From Planctomycetaceae bacterium (GTDB taxonomy: Bacteria > Planctomycetota > Planctomycetia > Planctomycetales > Planctomycetaceae), in the NCBI GenBank assembly GCA_020850695.1, contig JADZEF010000130.1, positions 1 to 41,673 of the forward strand: a DNA stretch of 41,673 nucleotides, in the 5' to 3' direction. The notes beneath the pieces were generated by a model. It made no database searches. It was not told the DNA's origin and saw only the letters and a list, made by a program, of their open reading frames with translations. The position numbers were made by a program, and so were the translations under genes. The first letter of the stretch is position 1. Each line of letters begins with the position of its first letter. Shown piece after piece: positions 8,023 to 15,652 of the stretch.

Positions 8023-9390
8023 ATGAACCGGCCCCAGCGCCTCGCTCGACTTGAAAAGGAAGTGCTCGTCGGACCCAACGCCCTGGCCGGGGATCTGGTT
8101 GTTCCCGGAGGAGCGACCGGGCTCGTGCTGTTTGCTCACGGCAGCGGAAGCAGCCGCCGCAGCAGTCGCAACCGCTTCGTTGCCGAAGTTCTGCAGGAGG
8201 CGGGGCTCGCGACGCTGTTGTTTGATCTGTTGCACGAGGACGAAGAGAACGACCGTCGGAACGTATTCGACATTGGCCTCCTCGCCGAACGACTCGAGGA
8301 AGCGACCGATTGGGCCGCGTCGCAGTCGGAGACTCGCGATCTCCGAATCGGTTACTTCGGGGCCAGCACGGGAGCCGCGGCCGCCCTGGTCGCCGCATCG
8401 CGGCGGCCCGATGTCGTTCGTGCGGTTGTCTCGCGCGGCGGACGCCCCGATATGGCCGGCACCACCCTCGCGGACGTCAAGGCCCCAACTCTGCTGATCG
8501 TCGGGGGCGATGACGTCTCGGTCGTGCCCCTCAATCAACAGGCCTATGAATCTCTGTGGTGCGACAAAAAACTCGTCATCGTGCCGGGCGCCACACACCT
8601 CTTTCCGGAGCCGGGCACTTTGGAAGAAGTGGCCCGGCTGGCCCGCGACTGGTTCGTGTCCCACTTGTCAGCCTCTGCTCCGCGCGAGAGGGCCCGCGCG
8701 TCCCACCATCCCCGACCGGAAGCCGATCCTGCGGTGTTGTTCCGCGACCGGGAGGAGGCGGGCCGGCGACTGGCGGACGAACTCAGGACGCTGGAATTGC
8801 ACGATCCCGTCGTGTTGGGCATCCCGCGAGGAGGCGTCGCGACCGCCGCCGCCCTGGCACGCGAACTGGGCGCCGAGCTGGACGTTGTCCTTTCCCGCAA
8901 GCTTCGAGCGCCGATGCAGCCGGAGTTTGCCGTCGGTGCCGTCGGCGAGGATGGCAAGATCTACGTGACCCCCGAGGCGAGGTTGGTTTCTGGAATCTCG
9001 AACGACTACATGGCTCGGGAACGCCAACATCAAATGCAGGAGATCGAGCGGCGCAAGCGGCTGTTCCGGGCGGTACGACCGGCCGCCGTCCTGAAGAATC
9101 GGACGGTGATCGTCACCGACGACGGTATTGCCACGGGATCGACGATGATCGCGGCCCTCGAAACGATTCGCCTTCATTCGCCGCGTGAGCTGATCGTCGC
9201 AGTCCCCGTGGCGCCGCCCGAGCGTCTCCCTTCCATTCAGCAGCGCTGTGATCGCTTGATCTGCCTCCACGCGCCCGACCCATTCTGGGCGGTGGGACAA
9301 TTCTACCAGGACTTCCGACAGGTCGAAGACGACGAAGCCGTCGCGATGCTGCGAGAATCCACGCTCGGAGTTGCCCAGGGAGCGGACTGA
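8023..9390 (+). CDS. Alpha/beta-hydrolase fused to a phosphoribosyltransferase domain
   Basis: 455 residues from the ATG at 8023 (another ATG lies 12 codons upstream). Residues 20-215 form an alpha/beta hydrolase of the dienelactone-hydrolase type: FAHGSGSSRRS near 38-46 (oxyanion region), nucleophile S115 in GASTGA, acid D163/D164 in VGGDD, and H192 in GATHLF. Residues 235-445 form a type I phosphoribosyltransferase: GIPRGGVATAAALARELGAE, SRKLRAPMQPEFAVGAVGEDG, and the PRPP loop VIVTDDGIATGSTM at about 362-375. This two-domain arrangement occurs in environmental bacteria, usually in stress-gene neighbourhoods. The substrates of both halves are unknown, and whether the product of one feeds the other is speculation. 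Confidence 0.88.
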   Translation: MNRPQRLARLEKEVLVGPNALAGDLVVPGGATGLVLFAHGSGSSRRSSRNRFVAEVLQEAGLATLLFDLLHEDEENDRRNVFDIGLLAERLEEATDWAASQSETRDLRIGYFGASTGAAAALVAASRRPDVVRAVVSRGGRPDMAGTTLADVKAPTLLIVGGDDVSVVPLNQQAYESLWCDKKLVIVPGATHLFPEPGTLEEVARLARDWFVSHLSASAPRERARASHHPRPEADPAVLFRDREEAGRRLADELRTLELHDPVVLGIPRGGVATAAALARELGAELDVVLSRKLRAPMQPEFAVGAVGEDGKIYVTPEARLVSGISNDYMARERQHQMQEIERRKRLFRAVRPAAVLKNRTVIVTDDGIATGSTMIAALETIRLHSPRELIVAVPVAPPERLPSIQQRCDRLICLHAPDPFWAVGQFYQDFRQVEDDEAVAMLRESTLGVAQGAD

Positions 9391-9509
9391 AGTCGCCCGA
9401 TCCAGCGACGGTCAGCCGTCAGGCCCGAATGGCGGAAGAGTCGATTTGCCGGCAGAATTGTGGCGAGATGGACCGTCTCACACGCATTCCCCCGAATCGG
9501 AGGTCGATC

Positions 9510-9770
9510 ATGGCGAACGGGCATGAAATGGGCGGCGATCCGAACGAAACGATCGCCGTCTACACAACAAACGACCTGTTGGAGGCCGAAATTGTCAGGA
9601 ACGCGCTGCGAACGGAAGGAATGCGGTGCGAACTCGACAGCCAATCGCAGGGGGGATTTGTGGAACTTGTAGAAAGCAAAGTTCTGGGGAGCGCCGCGGA
9701 CGCCGACCGCGCCCGCCGCCTGATCGCGCACCACCGGTACATCCACGGAGGCGGTTCGGCTCGCCGGTAA
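9510..9770 (+). CDS. DUF2007 family small protein
   Basis: 86 residues. The ATG at 9510 is chosen because GGAGG lies just upstream; the longer frame from 9429 adds an unlikely N-terminus. The core TIAVYTTNDLLEAEIVRNAL-(RTEGMRCEL)-VESKVLGSAADADRARRLI fits DUF2007, a ferredoxin-like fold described as a putative signal-transducing domain that often regulates or accompanies other proteins. It has no membrane segment. It lies 119 nt downstream of the hydrolase fusion on the same strand and may share its transcript. Confidence 0.8.
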   Translation: MANGHEMGGDPNETIAVYTTNDLLEAEIVRNALRTEGMRCELDSQSQGGFVELVESKVLGSAADADRARRLIAHHRYIHGGGSARR

Positions 9771-9832
9771 TGCGTTTCACCAGGTTTCCCGCAATTCACT
9801 GAGTGGATCGGCGGCGTTTCGGGATCACTCTT

Positions 9833-9855
9833 GCTTCGGGCTTCAGCCCGAAAGC
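9833..9855. terminator. Candidate bidirectional terminator hairpin between converging genes
   Basis: TTCGGGCT (9835-9842) pairs perfectly with AGCCCGAA (9845-9852) around a 2-nt loop. The stem extends to GC/GC with one bulged A. It lies between the converging DUF2007 (plus) and hemerythrin-like (minus) genes, where a shared terminator would be expected. There is no clear T-tract on either strand. The rest of the 308-nt gap (9771-10078) shows no gene. Confidence 0.4.
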
Positions 9856-10078
9856 CGGATTGGCGATAACGCCTTTCATGCACATCGTGCGGCAAGCCTT
9901 GATGTCCGGCGACACTTTGGTCAGACCCGGCCACTTGGAAAGCACGAATTCAGTCTCCCGCAGGGGGCGTTGCGATGAGGGGGCGCGATGTCGGGTCCGA
10001 TTCGTCGTGCGGCCCCCTCGATCGGATGATGGCGGCCGTACGGCCCGCAGGGCGAGGTGATCGACAACCGCGGGCAGG

Positions 10079-10534
10079 TCAGTCGGCGGTGCCGGCGTCG
10101 CGTTCGAACGCGGACTGCACAATTTCGTTCTCGGCGTGCTCATGTTCACGCAGGCTGACAAGAAACGCCTCGAACTCGCGGCAGGCATCGCTCCAGGTGG
10201 GAAACTGTGCGGGGGAAGAGGTCAGGCGGACAATCAGTTCATCGAGCTGCTGCAGGAATTCCCGGTGCTGCAGCTGAAGCTCTTCGGCACGACGCGCGAA
10301 TTGCGGTGCGACGCTCAGCGCCGACGCCAGATATCCTCCTTCCTCTTCGGTCGCAAAGTGGTCGGCGAGAAGCTGGCGAATTTGCTGCAGCCGCACGCCC
10401 ATTTCACCGAATCGCGGCTGTCCGAGCTGACAGAGGTCGGCCCTCCAGCGGCTGAATTCGTCCAACTGGTGCTCGACCCGGGCATGTTCGTCAAGAAGAG
10501 CCGGATGCACGGCTTCCTGGGTGCTTGCGCTCAT
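10079..10534 (-). CDS. Hemerythrin-like (HHE) domain protein
   Basis: 151 residues. The second of two close ATGs (10534) is preferred because AAGGAG then sits about 6 nt upstream. The helical bundle shows the expected iron ligands: DEHARVEH (H17/H22), ADHFATEEE (H59, E63), LQLQHREFLQQLDEL (H90) and REHEHAENEI (H131/H133, E135). HHE proteins bind a di-iron centre and sense or carry oxygen, nitric oxide or iron. It is probably co-transcribed with the BON gene, whose stop is 78 nt upstream. The ligand assignment is by pattern only. Confidence 0.82.
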   Translation of the reverse strand: MSASTQEAVHPALLDEHARVEHQLDEFSRWRADLCQLGQPRFGEMGVRLQQIRQLLADHFATEEEGGYLASALSVAPQFARRAEELQLQHREFLQQLDELIVRLTSSPAQFPTWSDACREFEAFLVSLREHEHAENEIVQSAFERDAGTAD

Positions 10535-10612
10535 GGTCATCTCCTTTCGGAAGGCCGCAACGGACGAGCGGAAATGGCTCCACGGCCGCTGGCCTCCAAC
10601 AGTCGGTCGCCT

Positions 10613-10858
10613 TCAGCAGACTTGCAGTGTGCTCTCCACGCGTTCGACGCCTCCCACCGACAGGGCGGCCGCCTGCGCGACTTGCCGCAGGTGCCAGGTC
10701 GGTACGCGGCCCGCGAGACAGACCCGGCCGGATTGGACAGTCACCATGACATTCCAATGCGTCGAGTAGCCGCTCCGATGGAGCGCTCGAATGACTTCGT
10801 CGCGAAGCCGGTCATCCGCTGAGTGCGACAGCGGAACAGGGAGAGACTTTCCCAGCAT
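10613..10858 (-). CDS. Small BON-domain protein
   Basis: 81 residues from the ATG at 10858, preceded by AAGGTGG. The body is one BON domain: ADDRLRDEVIRALHRSGYST, VMVTVQSGRVCLAGRVPTWH, then QVAQAAALSVGGVERVESTL. BON domains in OsmY-like proteins bind membranes or small ligands and are induced by osmotic or general stress. I see no signal peptide, so it is probably cytoplasmic. It lies upstream of the hemerythrin-like gene on the same strand. Confidence 0.85.
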   Translation of the reverse strand: MLGKSLPVPLSHSADDRLRDEVIRALHRSGYSTHWNVMVTVQSGRVCLAGRVPTWHLRQVAQAAALSVGGVERVESTLQVC

Positions 10859-11375
10859 GAGCCCACCTTCTCGCCGAGGGTTGTTCGTCGTCTGGCGCGC
10901 AGAGTTGCGCCCGCACGCCAGAGAACGAGAGCATGTGCCGTGCCGGATGCTCTCAACCATTGGACTTGACGGATTTTGACGAGAAATCCGCGTTTTCTAC
11001 GCAGCTCGGCATCGTCACGAATCCCGCGCTGTGCCGGGGGGCACAGTCAATGTGCTTGACCGCTCACGACGGGGACTCGATGGTCGAGCCACTGACTTCT
11101 CCGCAACTCGTGTCTCACGCCGGAAGTTCCTGGCTCGATGCGACACGCTGTTGACTGGAAGGAGAACACACGCCAAGTCTTATCTCTGCGTCCGCGGACG
11201 CCCGATCTATAGGAGTGTCAGCATGCGAGCATCCGGGAAAGCTCCCCGGCACAACGGAGCTCCGAATCCCGTAACGCAACTCCGCGCCGGCACGTCAACT
11301 GCACTGAACCGGTCAGAGACGGCTTGAAGCCCGGAGACATGACTCTCCCGCTTCCAGCCGAAATTTCCTCAAGGA
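10859..11375. other. Divergent intergenic region with a perfect palindrome
   Basis: About 517 nt lie between the BON gene (minus) and the secreted protease (plus). It contains a 7-bp hairpin (CTGTGCC 11029-11035 with GGCACAG 11040-11046), the perfect 14-nt palindrome GCGTCCGCGGACGC at 11188-11201, and a possible short reading frame described separately. Other open frames look non-coding. Confidence 0.45.
11223..11327 (+). CDS. Possible 34-residue small protein, unrecognised
   Basis: An ATG at 11223 follows AGGAGTG at good spacing and opens a 34-codon frame ending in TGA at 11327. The peptide is basic and Ala/Thr/Asn-rich (begins MRASGKAPRH, ends NRSETA) with no membrane segment or motif. It lies just downstream of a perfect 14-nt palindrome and 48 nt before the first ATG of the protease gene, so it could be a leader peptide of that gene or pure chance. 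The only support is the ribosome binding site. Confidence 0.2.
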   Translation: MRASGKAPRHNGAPNPVTQLRAGTSTALNRSETA

Positions 11376-12071
11376 ATGAGAAGCACCGGGAGCATGAGGC
11401 TCATGGAAACTTCCATCGCACGCTGGGCTATTGGGATTCTGTCCGTCGTTCTTGCCTGGAACTCCGCGGTCGCGGAGGACTTGGGCTTCGTCCGCATCGA
11501 AGCACGGATCGAACAAGGCCGAGCCATCGTCGCCTTCAACGGCGCTCAAATTGGCCGAGGACTCATCTTGACCTGCGCCCACTGCTGCCAATCGGCGGGG
11601 GGTCGCGGCGCGGCGGTCTCTGTCCAGATTCTGGCCGCAGGCACCTGGAAGCCCTATCGGACGGTTCGCGGAGTCGTCCTCTGCTATGACCCGGCTTCGG
11701 ATTGCGGCCTGATCCGCCTCGAAGATCCTGATGCCCTGGCCACTGCGTATGTTCTTGCCCCGCGGCGAACGGTGATGCAGCCGGGCGACGAAGTCCATGC
11801 CTTTCGTTGGCAGGCTTCTTCCGAATCCCTGAGTCCGGTCCGGGGCGAGATCACGCGCATGAACCCCTATGTGGGTTCGCCGGTCATCGAGACAAGCACC
11901 GCGCCGCGGCCGGGAGATTCCGGCGGTCCCCTGATTCTTGCCGAGCGACGACAGATCGTCGGTGTGACCAGCGCGCTTAACCTGGAATTGCAGCGCGGGA
12001 TCTACTGCGGCCTCGATCCGATCTGGCAGTTGATCGATCGATGTGGACAGACGGCCCTCGTCGAACCGTAA
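11376..12071 (+). CDS. Secreted trypsin-like serine protease
   Basis: 231 residues if read from the first ATG; ATGs at 11394 or 11403 are also possible, and the last gives the cleanest signal peptide (METSIARWAIGILSVVLAWN, ending SAVA). The S1/trypsin fold residues are visible: H in LTCAHCC, D in DPASDCGLIRL, and S in GDSGGPL. The protein is short, about the size of one protease domain, with no PDZ domain, so it is not a full DegP/HtrA. It probably acts in the periplasm or outside the cell. It lies about 560 nt upstream of the second DUF1549 gene and seems to be a separate unit. Confidence 0.85.
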   Translation: MRSTGSMRLMETSIARWAIGILSVVLAWNSAVAEDLGFVRIEARIEQGRAIVAFNGAQIGRGLILTCAHCCQSAGGRGAAVSVQILAAGTWKPYRTVRGVVLCYDPASDCGLIRLEDPDALATAYVLAPRRTVMQPGDEVHAFRWQASSESLSPVRGEITRMNPYVGSPVIETSTAPRPGDSGGPLILAERRQIVGVTSALNLELQRGIYCGLDPIWQLIDRCGQTALVEP

Positions 12072-12627
12072 GTCTCCCTGCGTGAGTTTCCACTCCGCTC
12101 TTGTCGCACTGCCGCCGGAGCGACGCCCGCTTTGGCGTCCTTGGGTCCGGAAGCCCCGGTGCGGAAACCCCTGGGGTGGCCATCCGTCGGTTCCAAATGA
12201 CGGTGACAGGGCCGCATCAGACGACAGACAACCGAAGCATAATCACGGGATGAAGCCGACCTTATGTTCGGTTCACCGTGGCTTTAGCCGGCTTCCTGCA
12301 GAATCCGTGCGTTGCGTTCGCCTCATCGCACGAGATCGGCCGCCAATGCCGACGTGCCGACGCTCGACTCCTGCCGCGCCGTCCGCGGACCTGAACGGAA
12401 GACAACTCCATGCGATCATCCAAGAGAGCCGCACATTGACAGGGCGGTTTTTCATCACCTATCGTATAAGCACCGTTTGATTGTTCGGGACGACCGCCAA
12501 TGAAGTCGCTCCGGCGTCAACACGCCTTCCAGTGACCGCCCCGCCATCCTTTTCCCCCTGTCGACTCCCCCTCCGTCCTGAATGCTTGTTCGACCTCCGG
12601 GTCGGTCCTCCCCCGCCATCGAACGAG
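12072..12627 (+). other. Intergenic region ahead of the DUF1549/DUF1553 gene
   Basis: About 556 nt without a convincing gene. An open frame starts at a TTG (12481) and runs into the next gene, but the codons before 12628 lack a signal peptide and are Pro-rich. The region holds the promoter candidate at 12436-12465. Confidence 0.5.
12436..12465 (+). promoter_or_regulatory. Sigma-70-type promoter candidate
   Basis: A perfect -35 box TTGACA (12436-12441) is followed after 18 nt by TATCGT (12460-12465), a four-of-six -10 box. The predicted start of transcription near 12472 would give a leader of about 155 nt before the DUF1549/DUF1553 start codon. A TATAAG at 12465-12470 is an alternative -10, but at 23 nt it is too far from the -35 box. 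Confidence 0.5.
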
Positions 12628-15537
12628 ATGACTGGCTTGCCCATGAGACGATGTATTCTCCCTTCGGGGTGTTTGTTCAAGGCTCTCACCTCTCTGGCGG
12701 TGGCCTTGGTCATCGGTTCGGCGAGTACCGCATGGGCTCAGAATGCGTCTCTACACGCGCGGATCGATGAACAGATCGCCCTTGGGCATATCGGACCCAT
12801 GTCGCCGGTGGCGAGCGATGCCGATTTTGTGCGGCGGGTGCACCTCGACCTGATCGGCATGCTGCCGTCGGGCGCCGAGGCCCGTGCGTTCCTGGCGGAA
12901 TCCGCGCCCGACAAGCGGGTTCGTCTCATCGATCGTCTGCTGGCCGACCCGCGGCATCCCCGGCACATGGCGAATGTCTTCGACGTCATGTGGATGGAAC
13001 GGCGGGCCGACAAGCACGTTCCAGCGGCTGACTGGCAGAAGTATCTCTTCGATTCTTTCACGGCGAACAAGCCTTACGATCAACTCGTGCGCGAGGTGCT
13101 GGCGGCGGACGGAACTGATCCCGCCACGCGACCGGCCGCGAAGTTCCTGCTCGACCGCGATGCGGAGCCCTTTCGCGTTGCCCGCGACGTCGGCCGGATG
13201 TTCTTCGGCCACGACCTGCAATGTGCCCAGTGCCACGACCATCCGAACATCGATGATTACTATCAGGCCGACTACCACGGTCTCGTCGCGTTCTTCAGCC
13301 GCACTTCGGTCTTCATTCCCAAGGACAAGGACAAGAAAAACCTTCCTGCGGTGCTGATGGACGCGGCCACCGGGGAAGTGGGCTATCAGTCGGTCTTTGT
13401 TCCGACCGCCAAAGGGGTCACGCTTCCCAAGGTGCTCGGTGGCCGACAGGTCGAAGAGCCTCGATTCAAGGCGGGAGAGGAGTATGCGGTACCGCCGGCC
13501 CCCGAGGCTCGGCAGGTGCCGAAATACAGCCGCCGCGCCCAGCTTGCCGCACAGATTGGCCCGGCCAACCGCCCGTTCAACCGCAACATTGCCAATCGGC
13601 TGTGGGCGATGATGATGGGACGAGGCCTCGTCGAGCCGGTCGATCTGCATCACAACGCCAACCCGCCGACGCACCCCCAGCTCCTGGAATTGCTGACCGA
13701 CGAATTCGTCGCCATGAAGTACGACGTTCGCGCCTTCCTGCGCGAGCTCGCCCTGTCGCAGACGTACCAGCGGTCGATTGACCTTCCCGCCGATTTCGTC
13801 GCTCAGGGAACGGCCCTCGCGGCCCAGGTTCCGGCGCTCGATCAACAGGAGCAGCAGACGGCGGCGGTCAGCAAAGTGTCGAGCGATGCCGCATCGAAGG
13901 CGCTGGAAGCCGCCCAGGCGGCCCGCGCCACGCTTCCCCCGATCTACGAGGAACGGACCAAGGCCGCCCAACCGATCGCCGAGACGCAGAAAGCGATCGA
14001 TGCGGCGAACAAGGCGCTGGCGGAAGCATCGGCAAAGCTTGCGCCGAAGCAGGACGTGGCCAAGCTCGTTGTCGAAGCGGCAGCCAAGGCGAAAGAGGCT
14101 TCGGTCAAGCTGCCGGGCGAAGCCGACCTGGTCGAGGCCGCGGCCAAATTCGAAGCCCGCTCGACAGCCCTCAACGCAGAGGTGGCTGCGCTGACCAAAG
14201 AGGTTGCCGACAAGACCGCGGCATCGAAGGCCGCCAGCGACAAACTCGCCACACTCAACACGGCCGTCGATGCCGTTCAGACGAAGATTGAGGCGGCTCG
14301 CAAGCAGCTGATGGCGCTGGAAGACCAGCACGACGCAGCCGCGGCGAAGAACCGCGCCGACCTCGCCGCAACGGCCCTCGCAAAACGCAAGGCGGCCGAA
14401 GCGAAATCGCTTGTCGAAGCAGCGAACCTGGGGACGGCATCGCAATCCTCGCAGGCTGCCGCGGCGAAACTGTCCGCCGATCTTGCGGCAGCCAAAGCCA
14501 CGCTGGCGAAGCTGACCGCCGAACTTCCCGCCATGCAGGCCGCGCAAGCGGCTGCTCAAAAGGCGAACGATGACGCTGCGGCGGCAATGACCGCCGCGAA
14601 AGGCGTGCTCAATATGAAGCAGCTCGCCATGAAGGAATTCGGCGAAGTCCTGGCCAAGGCGGATGCGGCGGCGCAGAAACTCGCCGGCGATGCCGAAGTG
14701 GCCGCGACCGTGCAGAAACTCAAGGCCCGGAGCGAAACGCTGACGGCCGAGCTCGCAGCCGTGACGAAAGATTTCACCGCAAAGGACGAAGCCGCCAAGA
14801 CAGCGGCCGCGAAACTGGCCGCCGCCACGCAGGTCGTTGCCGCGACGACGGCTCAGATGACCGACCTTTCGCAGAAGACGCCCGTCCTCGAGCAGCAGGT
14901 TCCAGCCGCAACCGCCAAAGCGGCAGCCGATGCGGCGGCATTCCAGCGCGTGACGGCCGAGATCCCCGAGCGATGGGCAAAGGAGTTCGCGACCGGCCGC
15001 GTCCGCCATCTCAGTCCCGAGCAATTCGCATGGAGCGTGCTGGTCGTGACGGGGGTCTATCACAACTACACCATCGCCACCGCGGCCGAGATCGAGAAGG
15101 CCAAGCCGCTGACCGAAGAAGCGAAGAAAGACCCGGCCCAGCTGACCGCCCGGCAGCGGGAACTCGAAGCGGCCGTCTTCGCCAAGCTCGCGCCGAGCGT
15201 CGTGCAGTTCGTCAATCTCTTCGGAAACGGACAGGCCGCCCCGCAAACCGATTTCTTCGCGACAGTCGACCAGGCCCTGTTCGTCGCCAATGGCGGCACG
15301 GTCCGCAGCTGGCTCGCTCCGAGCGGCGAGAACCTCACCGCCCGCCTGATGCCGTTGAACGATCCGAAGGCGCTCGCCGAGGAAATGTACATCAGCCTCT
15401 TTGCCCGCACGCCGACGGCGGCAGAGGTTGCCGAAGTGACTCAATACCTGGCGGCCCGTCCCAACGAGCGCCTTCAGGCGGTGCAGGAAATGTGCTGGGG
15501 CCTGATCAGTTCAACGGAGTTCCGGTTCAATCATTAG
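12628..15537 (+). CDS. DUF1549/DUF1553 secreted protein with a giant Ala-rich coiled-coil insertion
   Basis: 969 residues from 12628; an ATG at 12643 is an alternative. A signal peptide (ALTSLAVALVIGSASTAWA) precedes DUF1549, which carries CAQCHDHP (C199, C202, H203). The first part of DUF1553 follows: SRRAQLAAQIGP, NRLWAMMMGRGLVEPVDLHHN, SQTYQRSIDLP. From about residue 405 to 785 the sequence turns into an Ala/Lys/Glu-rich coiled coil with many heptad-like repeats. DUF1553 then resumes at VRHLSPEQFAWSVLVVTGVY and ends SSTEFRFNH. The paralogue at 1297-3063 has only a short linker at that point. It starts a same-strand run with DUF1501, an Rpn-type nuclease and a WD40 protein. Function is unknown; the coiled coil suggests a long rod or an oligomerisation arm outside the cytoplasm. 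Confidence 0.92.
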   Translation: MTGLPMRRCILPSGCLFKALTSLAVALVIGSASTAWAQNASLHARIDEQIALGHIGPMSPVASDADFVRRVHLDLIGMLPSGAEARAFLAESAPDKRVRLIDRLLADPRHPRHMANVFDVMWMERRADKHVPAADWQKYLFDSFTANKPYDQLVREVLAADGTDPATRPAAKFLLDRDAEPFRVARDVGRMFFGHDLQCAQCHDHPNIDDYYQADYHGLVAFFSRTSVFIPKDKDKKNLPAVLMDAATGEVGYQSVFVPTAKGVTLPKVLGGRQVEEPRFKAGEEYAVPPAPEARQVPKYSRRAQLAAQIGPANRPFNRNIANRLWAMMMGRGLVEPVDLHHNANPPTHPQLLELLTDEFVAMKYDVRAFLRELALSQTYQRSIDLPADFVAQGTALAAQVPALDQQEQQTAAVSKVSSDAASKALEAAQAARATLPPIYEERTKAAQPIAETQKAIDAANKALAEASAKLAPKQDVAKLVVEAAAKAKEASVKLPGEADLVEAAAKFEARSTALNAEVAALTKEVADKTAASKAASDKLATLNTAVDAVQTKIEAARKQLMALEDQHDAAAAKNRADLAATALAKRKAAEAKSLVEAANLGTASQSSQAAAAKLSADLAAAKATLAKLTAELPAMQAAQAAAQKANDDAAAAMTAAKGVLNMKQLAMKEFGEVLAKADAAAQKLAGDAEVAATVQKLKARSETLTAELAAVTKDFTAKDEAAKTAAAKLAAATQVVAATTAQMTDLSQKTPVLEQQVPAATAKAAADAAAFQRVTAEIPERWAKEFATGRVRHLSPEQFAWSVLVVTGVYHNYTIATAAEIEKAKPLTEEAKKDPAQLTARQRELEAAVFAKLAPSVVQFVNLFGNGQAAPQTDFFATVDQALFVANGGTVRSWLAPSGENLTARLMPLNDPKALAEEMYISLFARTPTAAEVAEVTQYLAARPNERLQAVQEMCWGLISSTEFRFNH

Positions 15538-15652
15538 CCGCTCGCGGCGGAACGGGATTTGGATTCCATGGTCCAATCCCCGCTATGCCGCAAGCGGTCG
15601 CGGTCGTCTTACTCGTTCGCCCTCTCCTGACCTATCTTTCGGACTGTCCCCC

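Noticed and set aside
5171-8398. A 1075-codon open frame on the minus strand
   Set aside because: Only its last 386 codons (from 6331) look like a protein. The rest is antisense to the CBS, DUF2267 and hydrolase genes, all of which have strong ribosome binding sites and clear domains.
12481-12627. N-terminal extension of the DUF1549/DUF1553 gene from a TTG
   Set aside because: The extra 49 codons are Pro-rich, have no ribosome binding site and would bury the signal peptide.
12751-15444. An 897-codon open frame on the minus strand
   Set aside because: It is antisense to the DUF1549/DUF1553 coiled-coil gene, where Ala/Lys codon repetition removes stops on the other strand.
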